A program made the position numbers and the translations under genes. Positions 12,147-24,000 of a DNA stretch of 64,000 bases are shown one piece after another (within the stretch, counting starts at the first letter, position 1; each line of letters begins with the position of its first letter). The stretch is from Oegoconia quadripuncta (taxonomy: Eukaryota; Arthropoda; Insecta; Lepidoptera; Autostichidae): contig OX438742.1 of NCBI GenBank assembly GCA_949316235.1, forward strand, positions 10,172,815-10,236,814, written 5' to 3'. A model generated the notes under the pieces. The model had not been told where the DNA came from and did no database searches. It saw only the letters and a program-made list of their open reading frames with translations.

Positions 12147-12150
12147 TATA

Positions 12151-14492
12151 ATAAGTAAAAATAAATGCACACAAAAATATGACTGTTACTTATCTACTGC
12201 AAACTTGTTGTTCGTGATACATAACAATATTAATGTACCTAGAAGCTATTGATATTTAAGTGTTGCTTTTCCTTTAGATGAAACTGGATTCATAATTAGA
12301 TCTTTATGCTGAGTAACCGCTAAATAAATCTAAATGTATGTGTACGTCATCAATGTTTCATTTCAGACTGGGTGGCGCCCCTATTCCGGGTGATATCTAA
12401 GTCATTAATCGAATCGAAATATTACCTGTTCACTCATACTCGTATTAGGACTATCACTGGAACCGACTGCAATCGTGAAACACGCGATTTAGCGCTTCCT
12501 GCAGCTCGTATCGTAGCCCATTATAAAAGCAACAAATTGAATAAAAGCTTGTAATAAAAAGCGTCGATTGTAGAGTCCCATATCTCCGGCGCTAAAAAAT
12601 CCGTTTACAAATTTTTATAATTCCAAAACCACAACTAGTTAAATGGCAGACTAACCCCTTTAGCCTCTATCAGTTTAACGAAAATTGCTTCGTCATTTTT
12701 GGAAATTTTCAAATAGTTTTTACTTTTATGTAGAACTCGAAAAGACGAGTCTTTTGACAGCCAATTCAATCCCTTACTCTAAATAATCGCGACGGCGTAT
12801 AGGTAATGTGTCCCTATTTGCTAGAATTTGCCTTTATACCTACATGCGCGATCGATATGCATTTCCAATATTAAAAACCAGCTATTCAATACAAGTAACC
12901 TACTCGACCAACATGTATCAACAGTTGATTTATTTTTGCGATATTAGAGCAGGGGTTTTATCACATAATCGCTATCGTCATCGGTTACACATGTGGTCGG
13001 ATCACCCCTCGCTCGGCAATTTGACGGTTTCTTATTGGTCAACTTAATCGATGGCGATATCGATGAAGTTACATAATCTAAGGGCTGGATCTTTATTGGA
13101 AGTTCATTGGTAGAACAGACTAAAAATTCGTCTAACAACTTAGATGTCAGCCTGTGTAAGACAACAGTTAAAAGGTGAAATGAAGGTAGGCTTGAAAAGT
13201 TAATCAGTAAGTAGACCATGCTTTTCTCATTACAGTAAATATAGATCAATTATGCAAATTGGGAATTAATAAACCCATTGAATTAAACCAGAATAAAGAA
13301 GTAGAGAAATGAAAGTTCCCAGTATTTTAATCAGAATATTCAGAATATTCTTTCCTGTATTACAACTCCGTATAAGCAAATACTGAGAGTACACTCGAAA
13401 TGAAATCGTTATTACAATCAGATTACTGCCCGATTTATTTTTATAAAAATATGACAAAATTATATAATTTAAAATAGCTGTCACGTACTACTCGGGTCTA
13501 GCGACTTAGCTGATTTCAGAGTCATGTTTATAAGCACACGTATGATAAGCTGCACGAATGTGTAAGTATAAATATGATCATTATAAGTACCTACATATTC
13601 AATCTAGAAAAAAATTATCTTACTAATCGTAATCTAGTATGTATGTAGTCTTGTTTTTAACAGATTGAAGACTTTGAGCGGCTTTTTAATTTGTGCGGAT
13701 TCTTTTGTTAGATTGAATATTATTGATAGAATGTTTTATTTTATTATTAAATTACTTAAAAAATAAAACATAAGTACTAAATCAGTCATCAACGCCGCGT
13801 GCACCACTCCACGCACGCGTACGTTAGTCCTGTAAAACGCGGATTTATAATTTAATTTTGTGACTATAAACTTTTCAAATTTAGAAATAGTAGCCCAGAG
13901 AAAATACGGTTTGACCTCGGAAAAATGTTGTAAATGTAGTAACAATTGCTAAAAATTCAGCATTTGCAAGAAACGCAAGTACTAAGTAAGTAACTAAATA
14001 AGCTAAAGTTGAAAAATATGTTTCTTTAAAAAAAATGCTCAATTAATGGGTATATCTTTAAAAATAAAAAATCTAGACCAAGCGTTCGTATTTTTAAAGC
14101 TTAATTATTCAAAATTACATCTCTAATATTACCTCTATAAGATAGCAATTATATAAGTCGGTTCTGAATTATGTGTAGCTAAGCTAATTTTTTACCGTAT
14201 TTTCCCTGGGCTATAGGCACAGCGCACTCGTCCGTTGCTTACTACCTACCTGGCTATAACCGTTACTCTGAAATCACCTAAAGATAGCTCACAATGTTTA
14301 ATAAACAAGTGGGCGTGGTTAGACGATCTACCATTAGTCAAAATTTATTACTCACCAAAAATGTGAGACATCAACCGAACCCTCTGACTATTGTTCGTTT
14401 GAGACCGAGCCAGACAAATTTACTAGTTTATGGTTTAAAAAAATATGCATCTCTACTGGCACAACTTCTGTACACAACACAGATGATATAGT
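12151..14492. other. No gene seen
   Basis: Only short frames and AT-rich sequence. The frames near 12372-12554 and 12808-13047 have no recognisable domain or flanking exon structure. Confidence 0.4.
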
Positions 14493-14632
14493 CTTACGTA
14501 CGTATTTCAGAAGGTTGCTCAAGCGTAGATCAGCGCTTGAGCATAGTTAGACAGAGATGCCGCTATACAAGTGACATAAAGCTGTCCCTTTTTAACTGCC
14601 CTCAAGCGGAGATTCTGAAATACGGGCCTTAG
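14493..14632. mobile_element. MITE, copy 1 (CCCGTATTTCAGAA ends)
   Basis: The ends CGTATTTCAGAA and TTCTGAAATACGGGCCTTA are inverted. Internal blocks are GCTCAAGCG, ATGCCGCTATACAAGT and AAAGCTGTCCCTTTTTAACTG. They match copy 2 at 16061-16293 in the opposite orientation. There is no coding capacity. Confidence 0.6.
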
Positions 14633-16060
14633 TTACTTTGATATAAAGTTCATCGCAATTCAACTCAAACCATAGACTTATTGTTTATGTTTTTAAAAAA
14701 TAATTTGCCATTTATTAGCTAATTTCATTCTGCATTAACTCAAAATGTAGTTCCTAGGCAATAACGTTGGTGTCACTTTAAATGATTTAGCGCGATCTCA
14801 GCTTATAATTATTACAGTGAAACCAGTAATATATAACTTATAGACAATGGTGAATTGATACTCAGAATTGTTAATAGATACCTACTTTATCAATAGGTTA
14901 GAATAATTAGTATTATTTAAGTAACCACTAAATACTTATACTATAGGTAGCATTCCGGTTTTGCAAGCAATGTTGTATGACATAAATGAGTTGAGATCAT
15001 TTTTGGAAACGATTGTCCGATTTCTTCTGATTTGCCAAGTACAAATACTAGACAATGATTAGAAGTAGTAGAAAGGAACAATGCTCATCGTTTAACACGG
15101 TAGTGTTCAAAGAAGCGTTCTAATTTTTATACAGTAGAAGGCGTCCGAGCGATTCCAAAATTGCCCCATGTTGTGATTGAGATGACTTGTTGACGCTTGA
15201 GAATCTGTTGCATATTAAAACAGTATCAAAAAAATTGTATTGAGACTGACACGAGTCTCAAATCGATTTGTTAATACGGCCCTTAGTATCGTAATTTTGA
15301 AATCATTGTTTGTTATGTATGAATATCTCTGATTGGCAATCACACAAGCGAAAAAATTATCATGTAACAATATTGGCCTTTATGTTCTTTTCTAAAGATA
15401 GCGATGACGACATTAAAGCGGTAATACCTATCGTTGTGTATATGTAATCGATCAGCATTACCAGGCGATTAGCTCATCATTAAAAGAGGTTTAGAAAAAC
15501 TTACTGACTATATAACCTGAATAGAATAGAATAAGGTTCGTGATATGTCAGAAATTTTATTTTTGCTGTTCCAGTTCATTTAATAGTATATCCACTTATC
15601 GACAACTTTCTCGATAAATAAGCACGGAAATGTTTGGAGAACTTATCTACAAATAATAATTACTTATGCATAAAATTGTGCACAAGGTCTTATTAGCCGA
15701 TGGACATTACTTAGATGTACCTATGCATAATAAGGACCTGGACAAGTCATAATTACATTTCTTTTTTTGAGAAGTTACTAGTATCATTATACTCATTCAG
15801 CAACATAGTTGCGATGAAGTTTTTTTTTTATGTATCTCATAATTGACTGGATAATCGCCTGGCGACACTATCTTGTAATAGAAAATGCAGTATTGCAAGT
15901 TGGACCTAATTTTATGGAGAATCACTCGCGGAAGTTGACGGTAACATGCTTCAGCGTTCCCCAATGACTTATCGGCATGCAATAAACTTTCTAAAATAGA
16001 TACTGTGTTTTATTTTCAACTACCCAGTCTGTATTATTTGAGGCCACTTGTGGCGCTACT
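14633..16060. other. No gene seen
   Basis: AT-rich intergenic DNA. Confidence 0.4.
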
Positions 16061-16293
16061 AAGGCCCGTATTACAGAATGTAACTCAAGCCGAGATCTCC
16101 GCTTGAGGACATTTAAAAAGGGACAGCTTATGTAACTTGTATAGCGGCATCTGTAACTATGCTCAAGCGCAGGTCTACGCTTGAGGACAGTTAAAAAGGG
16201 ACAGCTTTATGTAACTTGTATATCGGCATCTCTTTCTAACTATGATCAAGCGCAGATTTACAACAACAACAAACATTCTGAAAATACGGGCTT
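16061..16293. mobile_element. MITE, copy 2, with internal 78-bp duplication
   Basis: The element starts AAGGCCCGTATTACAGAATG and ends CATTCTGAAAATACGGGCTT, which are inverted repeats. Inside, the block from CTTGAGGAC at 16102 through GGGACAGCTT, TGTATAGCGGCATCT and CTATGCTCAAGCGCAG repeats with a period of 78 bp (second CTTGAGGAC at 16180). TAA lies at the left edge and TTA/TAA at the right, suggesting a three-base target preference, but this is weak. Confidence 0.6.
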
Positions 16294-17330
16294 AATAAGT
16301 GTGCCTTCTGTCCTGCATCAGTGGGGTCACGCATAAGGATATATTTATAAAATGAAATGAAAAAACTTTGAAACTAATTCGATAATATCTACACAAGAAA
16401 CTATTGAGAACAAGGTCTTTCTTGTCGATATTATCTAGTATTTACCTGATGAAACTACCACCGCGCACAGAAGGGTGGTCGGTCCAATACAGTGTTTGAC
16501 ACTGTTTTTTTTCTGCCTAGTCTTATTACTGAATATAAAATTTTCTCAACATAACAAATATGAATAATAATAATAAAGATTGACCGATTTTGTCGCAACG
16601 AAGCTATAAAAATAACTAAAACGACAAGAGTTAGTATTGTCGAATTGAACTTGGAATGTAGGTACCTACATTATGATCTCATGCAAAGATTTTGAATTTA
16701 AAATTTTAAAATAAAGATGTGCATTTTATGGCAATTCATAGAGCGGGATACTCCGATATGATCGATACTATCGTACTCCATATATAAACTCAAGATTATT
16801 TAGAAGTTTTCAGTGAGATCCAGAAATCGGCATAATTGAGGATTGGAAGAAGGGAGGGAAGGGAGCAACTTCAATCTACGTTCTCATTGGAAGCTTTTCC
16901 GCTTTCGACATCCTGGCAGGGTCGCCATGCAACATTATTAGGTGATGTTTAGTCGAGGTAAATGTTTATGTTTATGTTTTTTTTTTTAACACTGCAGTGT
17001 TCCGTAAATAAGATTCGTAGTCTATTGTGATGTTGCACGAACAAGGACGTTTAATTATTTACAAGCGTATATGTAGGTATATTACATCGGTAACGGCGCT
17101 GACTAGGCGATATGAGTTTACGTTGCAGTAAAACAATACGCTACGGTGAAACACCGAAATAAGGGGAGGTTATCAATACACTGCCGTAATAACAATAGAC
17201 AAATCTGCAGAATAGCAAATTTTACACAATAATATATCCTAATATAATATATGTATGAGAGAGGAAGGAGGCCTTGGCCCAGCAGTGGGATAGTATGGGC
17301 TCTTAATAATATATTATGTATGTTAAAATA
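16294..17330. other. No gene seen
   Basis: A purine-rich patch near 16840-16865 and a fragment near 17262-17310 (GGAGGCCTTGGCCCAGCAGT) resembling the 3' end of a lepidopteran LINE. Nothing else. Confidence 0.4.
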
Positions 17331-17374
17331 TGCACCGCGACCGCCTCAATGTAAACACCATAGGGTTTACGATT

Positions 17375-17637
17375 CGCGGTTCGATCCCCAGCGGGGTACA
17401 TGTTTAGTAAGTCTGTTTGGTTGATGGTAGGACATTTTATGTCCGCCTAGCTAGCTACCACCATCTTATCTAAATCTGACGCCAAAAATCAATATTAATG
17501 ACGTTATTTTGTGTTCCCGTTGTCGGAGATAAGATAGCCATTTCCACAAATAAGATGGGGATTCCGGGTCAGTACGCTCGGCCTCATCTTCACTTAACAT
17601 AAAGTATGACTGAGGTCAAGTGAGAACCCGATAAAAA
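17375..17637 (+). repeat. tRNA-derived SINE (family C)
   Basis: A B-box-like GGTTCGATCCCCAGC lies at about 17379. It is followed by the family body (GATGGTAGGACATTTTATGT, CTAGCTACCACCATC, GATAAGATAGCCATTTCC) and a tail of CTCATCTTCACTTAACAT, TGAGGTCAAGTGAGAACCCG and an A-rich end. Related pieces lie at 22655-22880 (+), 33947-34010 (-), 50460-50545 (-) and 60795-60885 (+). Transcription would be by RNA polymerase III with LINE-dependent spread (family knowledge). Confidence 0.65.
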
Positions 17638-18184
17638 AAATTAACTGAGCAGCAGTAAGTTCACACTACCTTATGTATTTATTTTGATACTTTACCCTTC
17701 GATCAGTACTAGATGATTCAAAACTTTACAGTTAGGATCAAAATAATATGTATTTAGGTCCTTACCTATGAAATTGGCGTTTTGTATGAAGAATTTCATT
17801 AAGACTGTTTTCTCAATAAAAACATTTTTGATTTTTTTTTGGGAACGGCAAATCCAAATTTAGCTAAACTTTGTATGTATTATCTGATAACATTAAGTTA
17901 AGTATAGGCAGCGTTAATTTTTAAAAGTTTCAGCGAATCAAAGAAATGGTTATGGGAAGCACATGAAAAGAGCTCTGTTCAAATTTTTTTTATTATGTGA
18001 TTTAGCCCAGAAATTAAAAAATATTTCATGTGAAACCTTGAAATAATATTCCATTTTCCAAATAAAAAAGAAATTTGGATATAGCTTTGAAAAACGCAGG
18101 AATTGGTACATATGATTAACGCAGAAAAAAACTCAAATTTCATAGGTAAAGACCCAATATTAGCTGCCAAGGTAATCATCTAAT

Positions 18185-18415
18185 CTATCTAGCTATTATT
18201 ATAAATGCGAAAGTTTCGATGTTTGTTTGTTGGTCAATCACGGCGAAACGGATGAACGGATTTGGATGAAATTTGGTATATAGATAGAACATACCCTAGG
18301 ATAAAACATAGGATAATTCTATCCCGATAAAGTAGTTCCCGCGGGAAAAACAAATTTCCGCGATAAAGTTATTTCACGCAACGAAACCGTGGGTGGAATG
18401 CTAGTATTATAATAT
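18185..18415 (+). mobile_element. Helitron-like non-autonomous element (Lep1-type), probable
   Basis: TATTATTATAAATGCGAAAG, then CGGCGAAACGGATGAACGG, GGATGAAATTTGGTAT and TTCCCGCGGGAAA, ending near GCTAGTATTATAATATT. This order is typical of the very abundant lepidopteran Helitron-like repeat. The copy is diverged and has no coding part. Confidence 0.55.
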
Positions 18416-19520
18416 TAAAGAAAAATTACCTAACAGTAATTATAATATTTATTTATATACAATGAAGAAACAAAACGCTGCATAAAACTTCTAATAAAGC
18501 TAAAGTATAATTGGTTCTATACTTTTGTACATTCGCGAGACAGCATAAATTCATTATGAAACTGTGGTCCTTGTAAATTAGTACGGGTTCTATTGTCGCC
18601 GCTTTTAAAACGATGTCTTTTGCGTATCCACACTTTATGTAAGTAACTCAGTTATTCCTACACTCAACCAATCGCTCTGATTGGCACTTACATCAGCATT
18701 GCACATTGGCATTTGCGTAGCGATCTCGGCTCTACGTACACATTGGGTAGATATCGAAGCGGCAAGCAAGGGCCCCCTTGTTATTATGATTTGAGACCGC
18801 TAGACTCCATGCTAAGGCACGATAGAAGTCTGGCATCTTATTCAAGCTTTAGTAGAGTAAACGAGGAGGAACATTTTTGTAACACTTTGTAAGCGACTCC
18901 TCGCAACCTTTCGATGACCACTCGTCATACTATATACTTACTGGATTTTGGTTCATGCTATTGGTTAATCGGTCCGTAAATCAAACGATAAGTACATTTT
19001 TAGTAACAGTAACTTTATTTTGTTAACATTATTATTTAACAATCACTTCCTCGTGTAAAAATGTAAATGTTTGACAAAAGCTAAACAATTCTTAGATTAA
19101 CGAAATCATTAAATGACGCGTAAGTACATTATTTCATATATTAGAGGTAGCTCGTTTTTTGTGCGTTATTCTATTAATTAATTAGTCTTGTCCTCTTAGA
19201 TACATGTACAATAAATCCTTACTACCACAAAGTTAACTACAAAGTAAATCAACAACACAAAAGATCAATCACCGCACTGTGCCTAACTCTACCACAAGCC
19301 CGTTAATATGTGGATGTAAATAATTATTTTCATCGATAGCAGTAAAATAGGCTGTATTAGTTTAAAAGCACTTTTTAATGGGGATTACAAAAAAAATACA
19401 ATGTCAAAATATGAATTCGAGTGTCAATTTCATTAATTAAAGTATAACAAATATATCAGACGAAAGTAATAACGGTGACAATTAGTTTAAAAGGCTAGAA
19501 ACTTGTCAGAAACAAATTAT
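18416..19520. other. No gene seen
   Basis: Intergenic DNA without recognisable elements. Confidence 0.4.
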
Positions 19521-19525
19521 TCCCG

Positions 19526-19606
19526 TGTCATGGATGTTTATATAAATATTTATATATTATCTAATATCCATATCACCGGCTTTGCCTAGTTTGGGACTAG
19601 ATAATT
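19526..19606 (+). repeat. SINE (family B) 3' fragment
   Basis: GTCATGGATGTTTATATAAA through AATATCCATATCACCGG to TTTGGGACTAGATAATT. This matches, in the opposite orientation, the copy at 34134-34350. Confidence 0.6.
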
Positions 19607-20960
19607 AGCTGAAATATTCATTTATTGAAATTATACGAATCGGCACAGTAGAGACACTACATGAAGAACCAACGCTCACGTTATCGCCTACATACAATCA
19701 CAATACCATAGCACCGTAATTATGTTATGATTCTATCAACTATAATACTATAGAAGCTTAATCTGTCCATGATTATTTTATTAGTTCTCATCAAAATACC
19801 AAAGGCAACCGACAAATGTATACGAGTAAATTTAAACGAATTACCTCACCCCCCTCCCTTATCCATATGTAAATCTGTTATTAGTACATCTTGTATACAA
19901 TTGCTTGCTGATTGAAAACGAATTGATCACGTTATAATTTACTGTTATCTAGTAGGTTTACATCTCTTGAGTCAGTACTCAGGCACGCATTTGTAAATAG
20001 GTAGGATGTAGTGAATTGGACAAAATAAAGCAGTTTTGGTCGTGGCCTGTGTCCGGGCCTGTCATTACTTTCACTAGTATTCCCCCACTCCCAACACATT
20101 AAATAATTACCATTTTAACCCTCAATCGCAAGCAAATATACTAAATTCATATGTGTTCATAACACAGTGAATGCAAATAAAACTTGGTAGCGTCTCTTCA
20201 AATAAATACGTGCATCCTTGACGTAACTCAACCCCTGAGACACAACATTGCGATGCCCATTTGCACCTGTAAACTCCGTTACTGGTGATGACTATTCAGT
20301 AATCCTGCTACAAGGTTGACTTTTAATTGTAATTCAGAGTATTAAATCATCGAACCTAAACCGTATTCCCATACAGACACAATAGAAATGTTATTGTTAC
20401 AGCTCGAGAGAGTATGGAAAAAAATTATTTGCAACAAAATTAAACTGATTTTAAATATTTTCTGTATTTAAAACTTTATTGCACACACACATAAGTATAC
20501 ACAACAAGGACTTGAGAGCAAAATACGTATGAAGGACGAACTAATGTTTTAATAGATCTCTGCCAGCAAACCAGCAAGAGTGAAAATAAATTATGTAGCC
20601 AAAGTCAGTGTTTGTCGAAAAATTACGTATAACGGAATGAATTTCAGTCAGTTTTCATGGTTATTGGGAACGTTAAGTTTTGAATTTTGTCAAAAATTCA
20701 AAACTTTTAAATGTATTATATCATATTCTGCATACGCGTACAAATATTTTTATCTTTGACGTATGTATGGGATACCGTGTATAGATGACATTTTTCATTT
20801 ATTTTATATTTATTCGGACCACCAATAGCAGAAATAAAAAGGTGTATAGGTACATAAGCCATTAATAGATATTCTCAGTATTAAAGAACAGTTATTGGTC
20901 GAAATGAACTCGTTCAAGGTTCATAGGTCAACTCCGCCAATTGAGGTTTAATCAGCGTTA
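19607..20960. other. No gene seen
   Basis: AT-rich 3' flank region downstream of COQ8 (which runs on the minus strand). Confidence 0.4.
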
Positions 20961-20966
20961 AATAAT

Positions 20967-20999
20967 TTTATTGCACTCGGCATGACTTCATGTTTTATT
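20967..20999 (-). terminator. Candidate polyadenylation signals for COQ8
   Basis: Two AATAAA hexamers read on the minus strand, at 20994-20999 and 20967-20972. They lie about 46 and 73 bases past the COQ8 stop codon, a plausible spacing for a short 3' untranslated region. Confidence 0.5.
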
Positions 21000-21044
21000 T
21001 GCAATCACTGGGTTCAGCGACCATGTATGTTTGCACGGCAAACA

Positions 21045-24000
21045 TTACCTGTGACTATCACTTTTGTACTGTTGGTAAATTTCTTGAAATATATCCTTGC
21101 AGTTAATCTTAACCCTCATCTTCGAGCACAGCAGAAACACTCCGGACAGTTTCCGGTGTAAGGAGTAGATCTCCTCAGGCGGCGGGCAGAGGCGATGGTT
21201 GAGGATGGTAGGGACCAGCGCTTGGATACTCTTTGTGGTTCGCTGGTTACCGAAATCAAACTCGCCCGAGCCGGAGCCGGCGAATACCTCGCCCATTATC
21301 ATGACAGTGTCCACGTGCGTCTCTTCCATGATCTGTTGTGAGAAAACAGAAGTGTCATAGTGATGTGTCACTCTAAGCACTGCATTATGAAATCAAACTC
21401 TAAATTTAATTTGAGTTAACACTTGAGGTGTACGAGCAAAGTTCATATCCAGTCGCTCAATCTGCAGTGGAATTCGCTGTTTACCACCGTTCCACTTTCA
21501 TCTCTCTATAGGAGATTTTGACCCCAAAAGCTACTGGTTGGCGATCGCAGATTTTTGGCAGATGACCAATGACAATGCGGCCCATTCAGTCTATACTGTT
21601 ATGCTGACCTGACAATCCCGTAATCGCTTTGAGAATAGCTACATAAATGGACACAACCTCAAAGTTTAATTTCGCAAGTAGTAAAAATAACATTTGAAAA
21701 CATCATGACATACAAGTATCTCTTATTCACAAGGCAGACTCCCCAGAGAAGAACGAGCAAGAAACTCAGGGGCTGCTCTTTTTAAATAAGTATTTTTACA
21801 ATTTATGATTCGACAAAGCAAAAAAAGGTAATATTAGATTGGATATTGCTGAGCGGTTTTTATCATCTAGCTAGATAATAGCCTTTGGCACACAGTTTCC
21901 GTTTAATTCTCGTTTTAAAGTTATTTAAAGGCAAATTTTGAATGTTTGTCTGTAATCTTATTATAAAAGCGTATACATTGTCTCTTGAATCGACTAATAT
22001 AAACGGCAAGATTTATATAATTTATTTACATTGTATATTTAACAATTTTACAGGACAGGGCTAGTCCATTCTCACCCGGGAGCCACATGTATGTATAAAT
22101 TGACAACTGATATTCATATCCCACCTTAGTCTCGTATCCCGTGAGGAATTTCATTTCGCGCGACATCTTCAAGATGGCGGCGCGGTCGCCGTCGGCTGCC
22201 GCCTTTATTATCTCGATGTACTGATCCATAAACTCGCGGGAGTATTCACGTGTCGCCCCGAAGTCCAACAGGATCACCTGGTGCAAGATAACATTACTAT
22301 ACAGGGCTGGGTGGATAAAACCAGAGGTGGAGTCATCTGGACTCCGTCACAAGGCGACGAGAGGAACTCCGTGGGGTTGGAGCCAGTTGTTATTTGACAT
22401 AACCGTTTTATCCTCCCCGAGGCGAAAGGGTATCCGCGCGTATTTCCCCAGGTAACAAAGGGGGTGGACAAAAATACATTCAACGAAAAGTATAGTCAGC
22501 GTCACGATTAGATTTGCAACCAAGAAGGTAAAATATATCTGAGCATTTAATAAATATAAACCTAAAGTAATTGCATCACAATCAGGGTGCTTTACCAATT
22601 AAAATTCAATATATTGCAATGCTAATGCCATGGGTTACATTATTAATTACTCGCCTGACTAGCTACGACCATCCACTTAGTAAACCAACAACCATGTTGA
22701 TTGCATTGTTCTGTTCCGGCTGTATGAGATAGGATAGCCAATCCCCAAATAAGTTGAAACCTTCCGAGACAGCGCGCGCTTCTGCACCTTCAACTCTCAC
22801 CTCCTCATCGACCTCTGTCATCGTAAGATCAGGTACGATGGAGGTCAAGCGTAATACCCCGACAGTAATACAATATTGATTTTGACTGTAGGTACCATAA
22901 AAACCAAGCAGCACTACAAAATGTGAGTAGTGGTCATATAAGGGGTGACAGCGCCAAATGATGCTTAACTTCCCCAAAGGTTTACGATGGCGACTGCGAC
23001 ACGACGACCGCTTCCTAATTGAATAATGAGAACTTTGTAGAGGTATTGTTTGGAAAGGTTAGGTTTCTAAATAAAAATGAAAAGTTACGAAAATTATAAA
23101 CTTTTCAGATGTTGTTACTGCAATTGCGTTATGGAAGGACAAATATAAAAAGGAAACCAATTGATTCAGAGTTATCAATGCTATCTTTAGACGTCCTTAC
23201 ATCATGTTTAAGGCTGAGCCGAAGTAAAACGAAGTTTATCATTTCTCAAGAAAATGTAGAATGCTGCGCAATCGATAAGTATGATATACTCGTAGACACT
23301 CCTTTGATTCTCAAGGTACTTTGTTGCGAAAATAAGTGAACGCATAGCATAGGCGTAGCTATCGCTGGAAATAACAGTGGTTCATATTACTACCGACCGT
23401 CAAAGGAGACGCACAGATATATAACTTAGTGCATACTGTAGCGGAAGTGAGATAACAATGTTCCCCCTTTGGTCAGTAGTTACGTTACTAAGCTGTTGGA
23501 CAATGGAACTTGGGCAGGAGGGATTGTAGAGTAGTCTGGCCGAATCCCACGGTTGTAAGCGACGGAAGCCCAGTCGGATGGCGTGAAGGGCATGCAATTA
23601 CGTTTACCCTACCCAAGGTTCGCAAGTTCCATGGTTATTGTTATCTTTGTGTAGCTTTTGGAGGAAATCCGGCTTGTATCCCATCAGTGATAAATCTGAA
23701 TTATTATCATCCCATCTCATATTATCATCCCATTGCCCTATTCACATTTTGTAGCTATGAACTCCAAGCCACGAGACGGGAAGACACCGTCAAAGTCACT
23801 AACAAAGCCCGAATTAACCAATATATCTTGTTGGTAATATTGTAGGCTATGTGAACACAGGTATGTTATTTACCTGCTTGGTGGCAGTGTTGTAGAAGAA
23901 GTTGGCCCAGTTGGGGTCAGTTTGCATACACCGCAGCACGAACATCTCCCGCAGACAAAGCCGCATGATCTTGTAGGCGACGTCGTGTCGGAGTTCGGCC

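Noticed and set aside
11242..12252. Two similar proteins of about 90 residues in opposite directions
   Set aside because: They are the same sequence read from both arms of the fold-back element, beginning in the inverted repeats, with no sign of being genes.
23400..23845. Overlapping frames in the COQ8 intron (65 and 111 codons)
   Set aside because: No domain and no splice logic. They lie inside an intron bounded by well-supported COQ8 exons.
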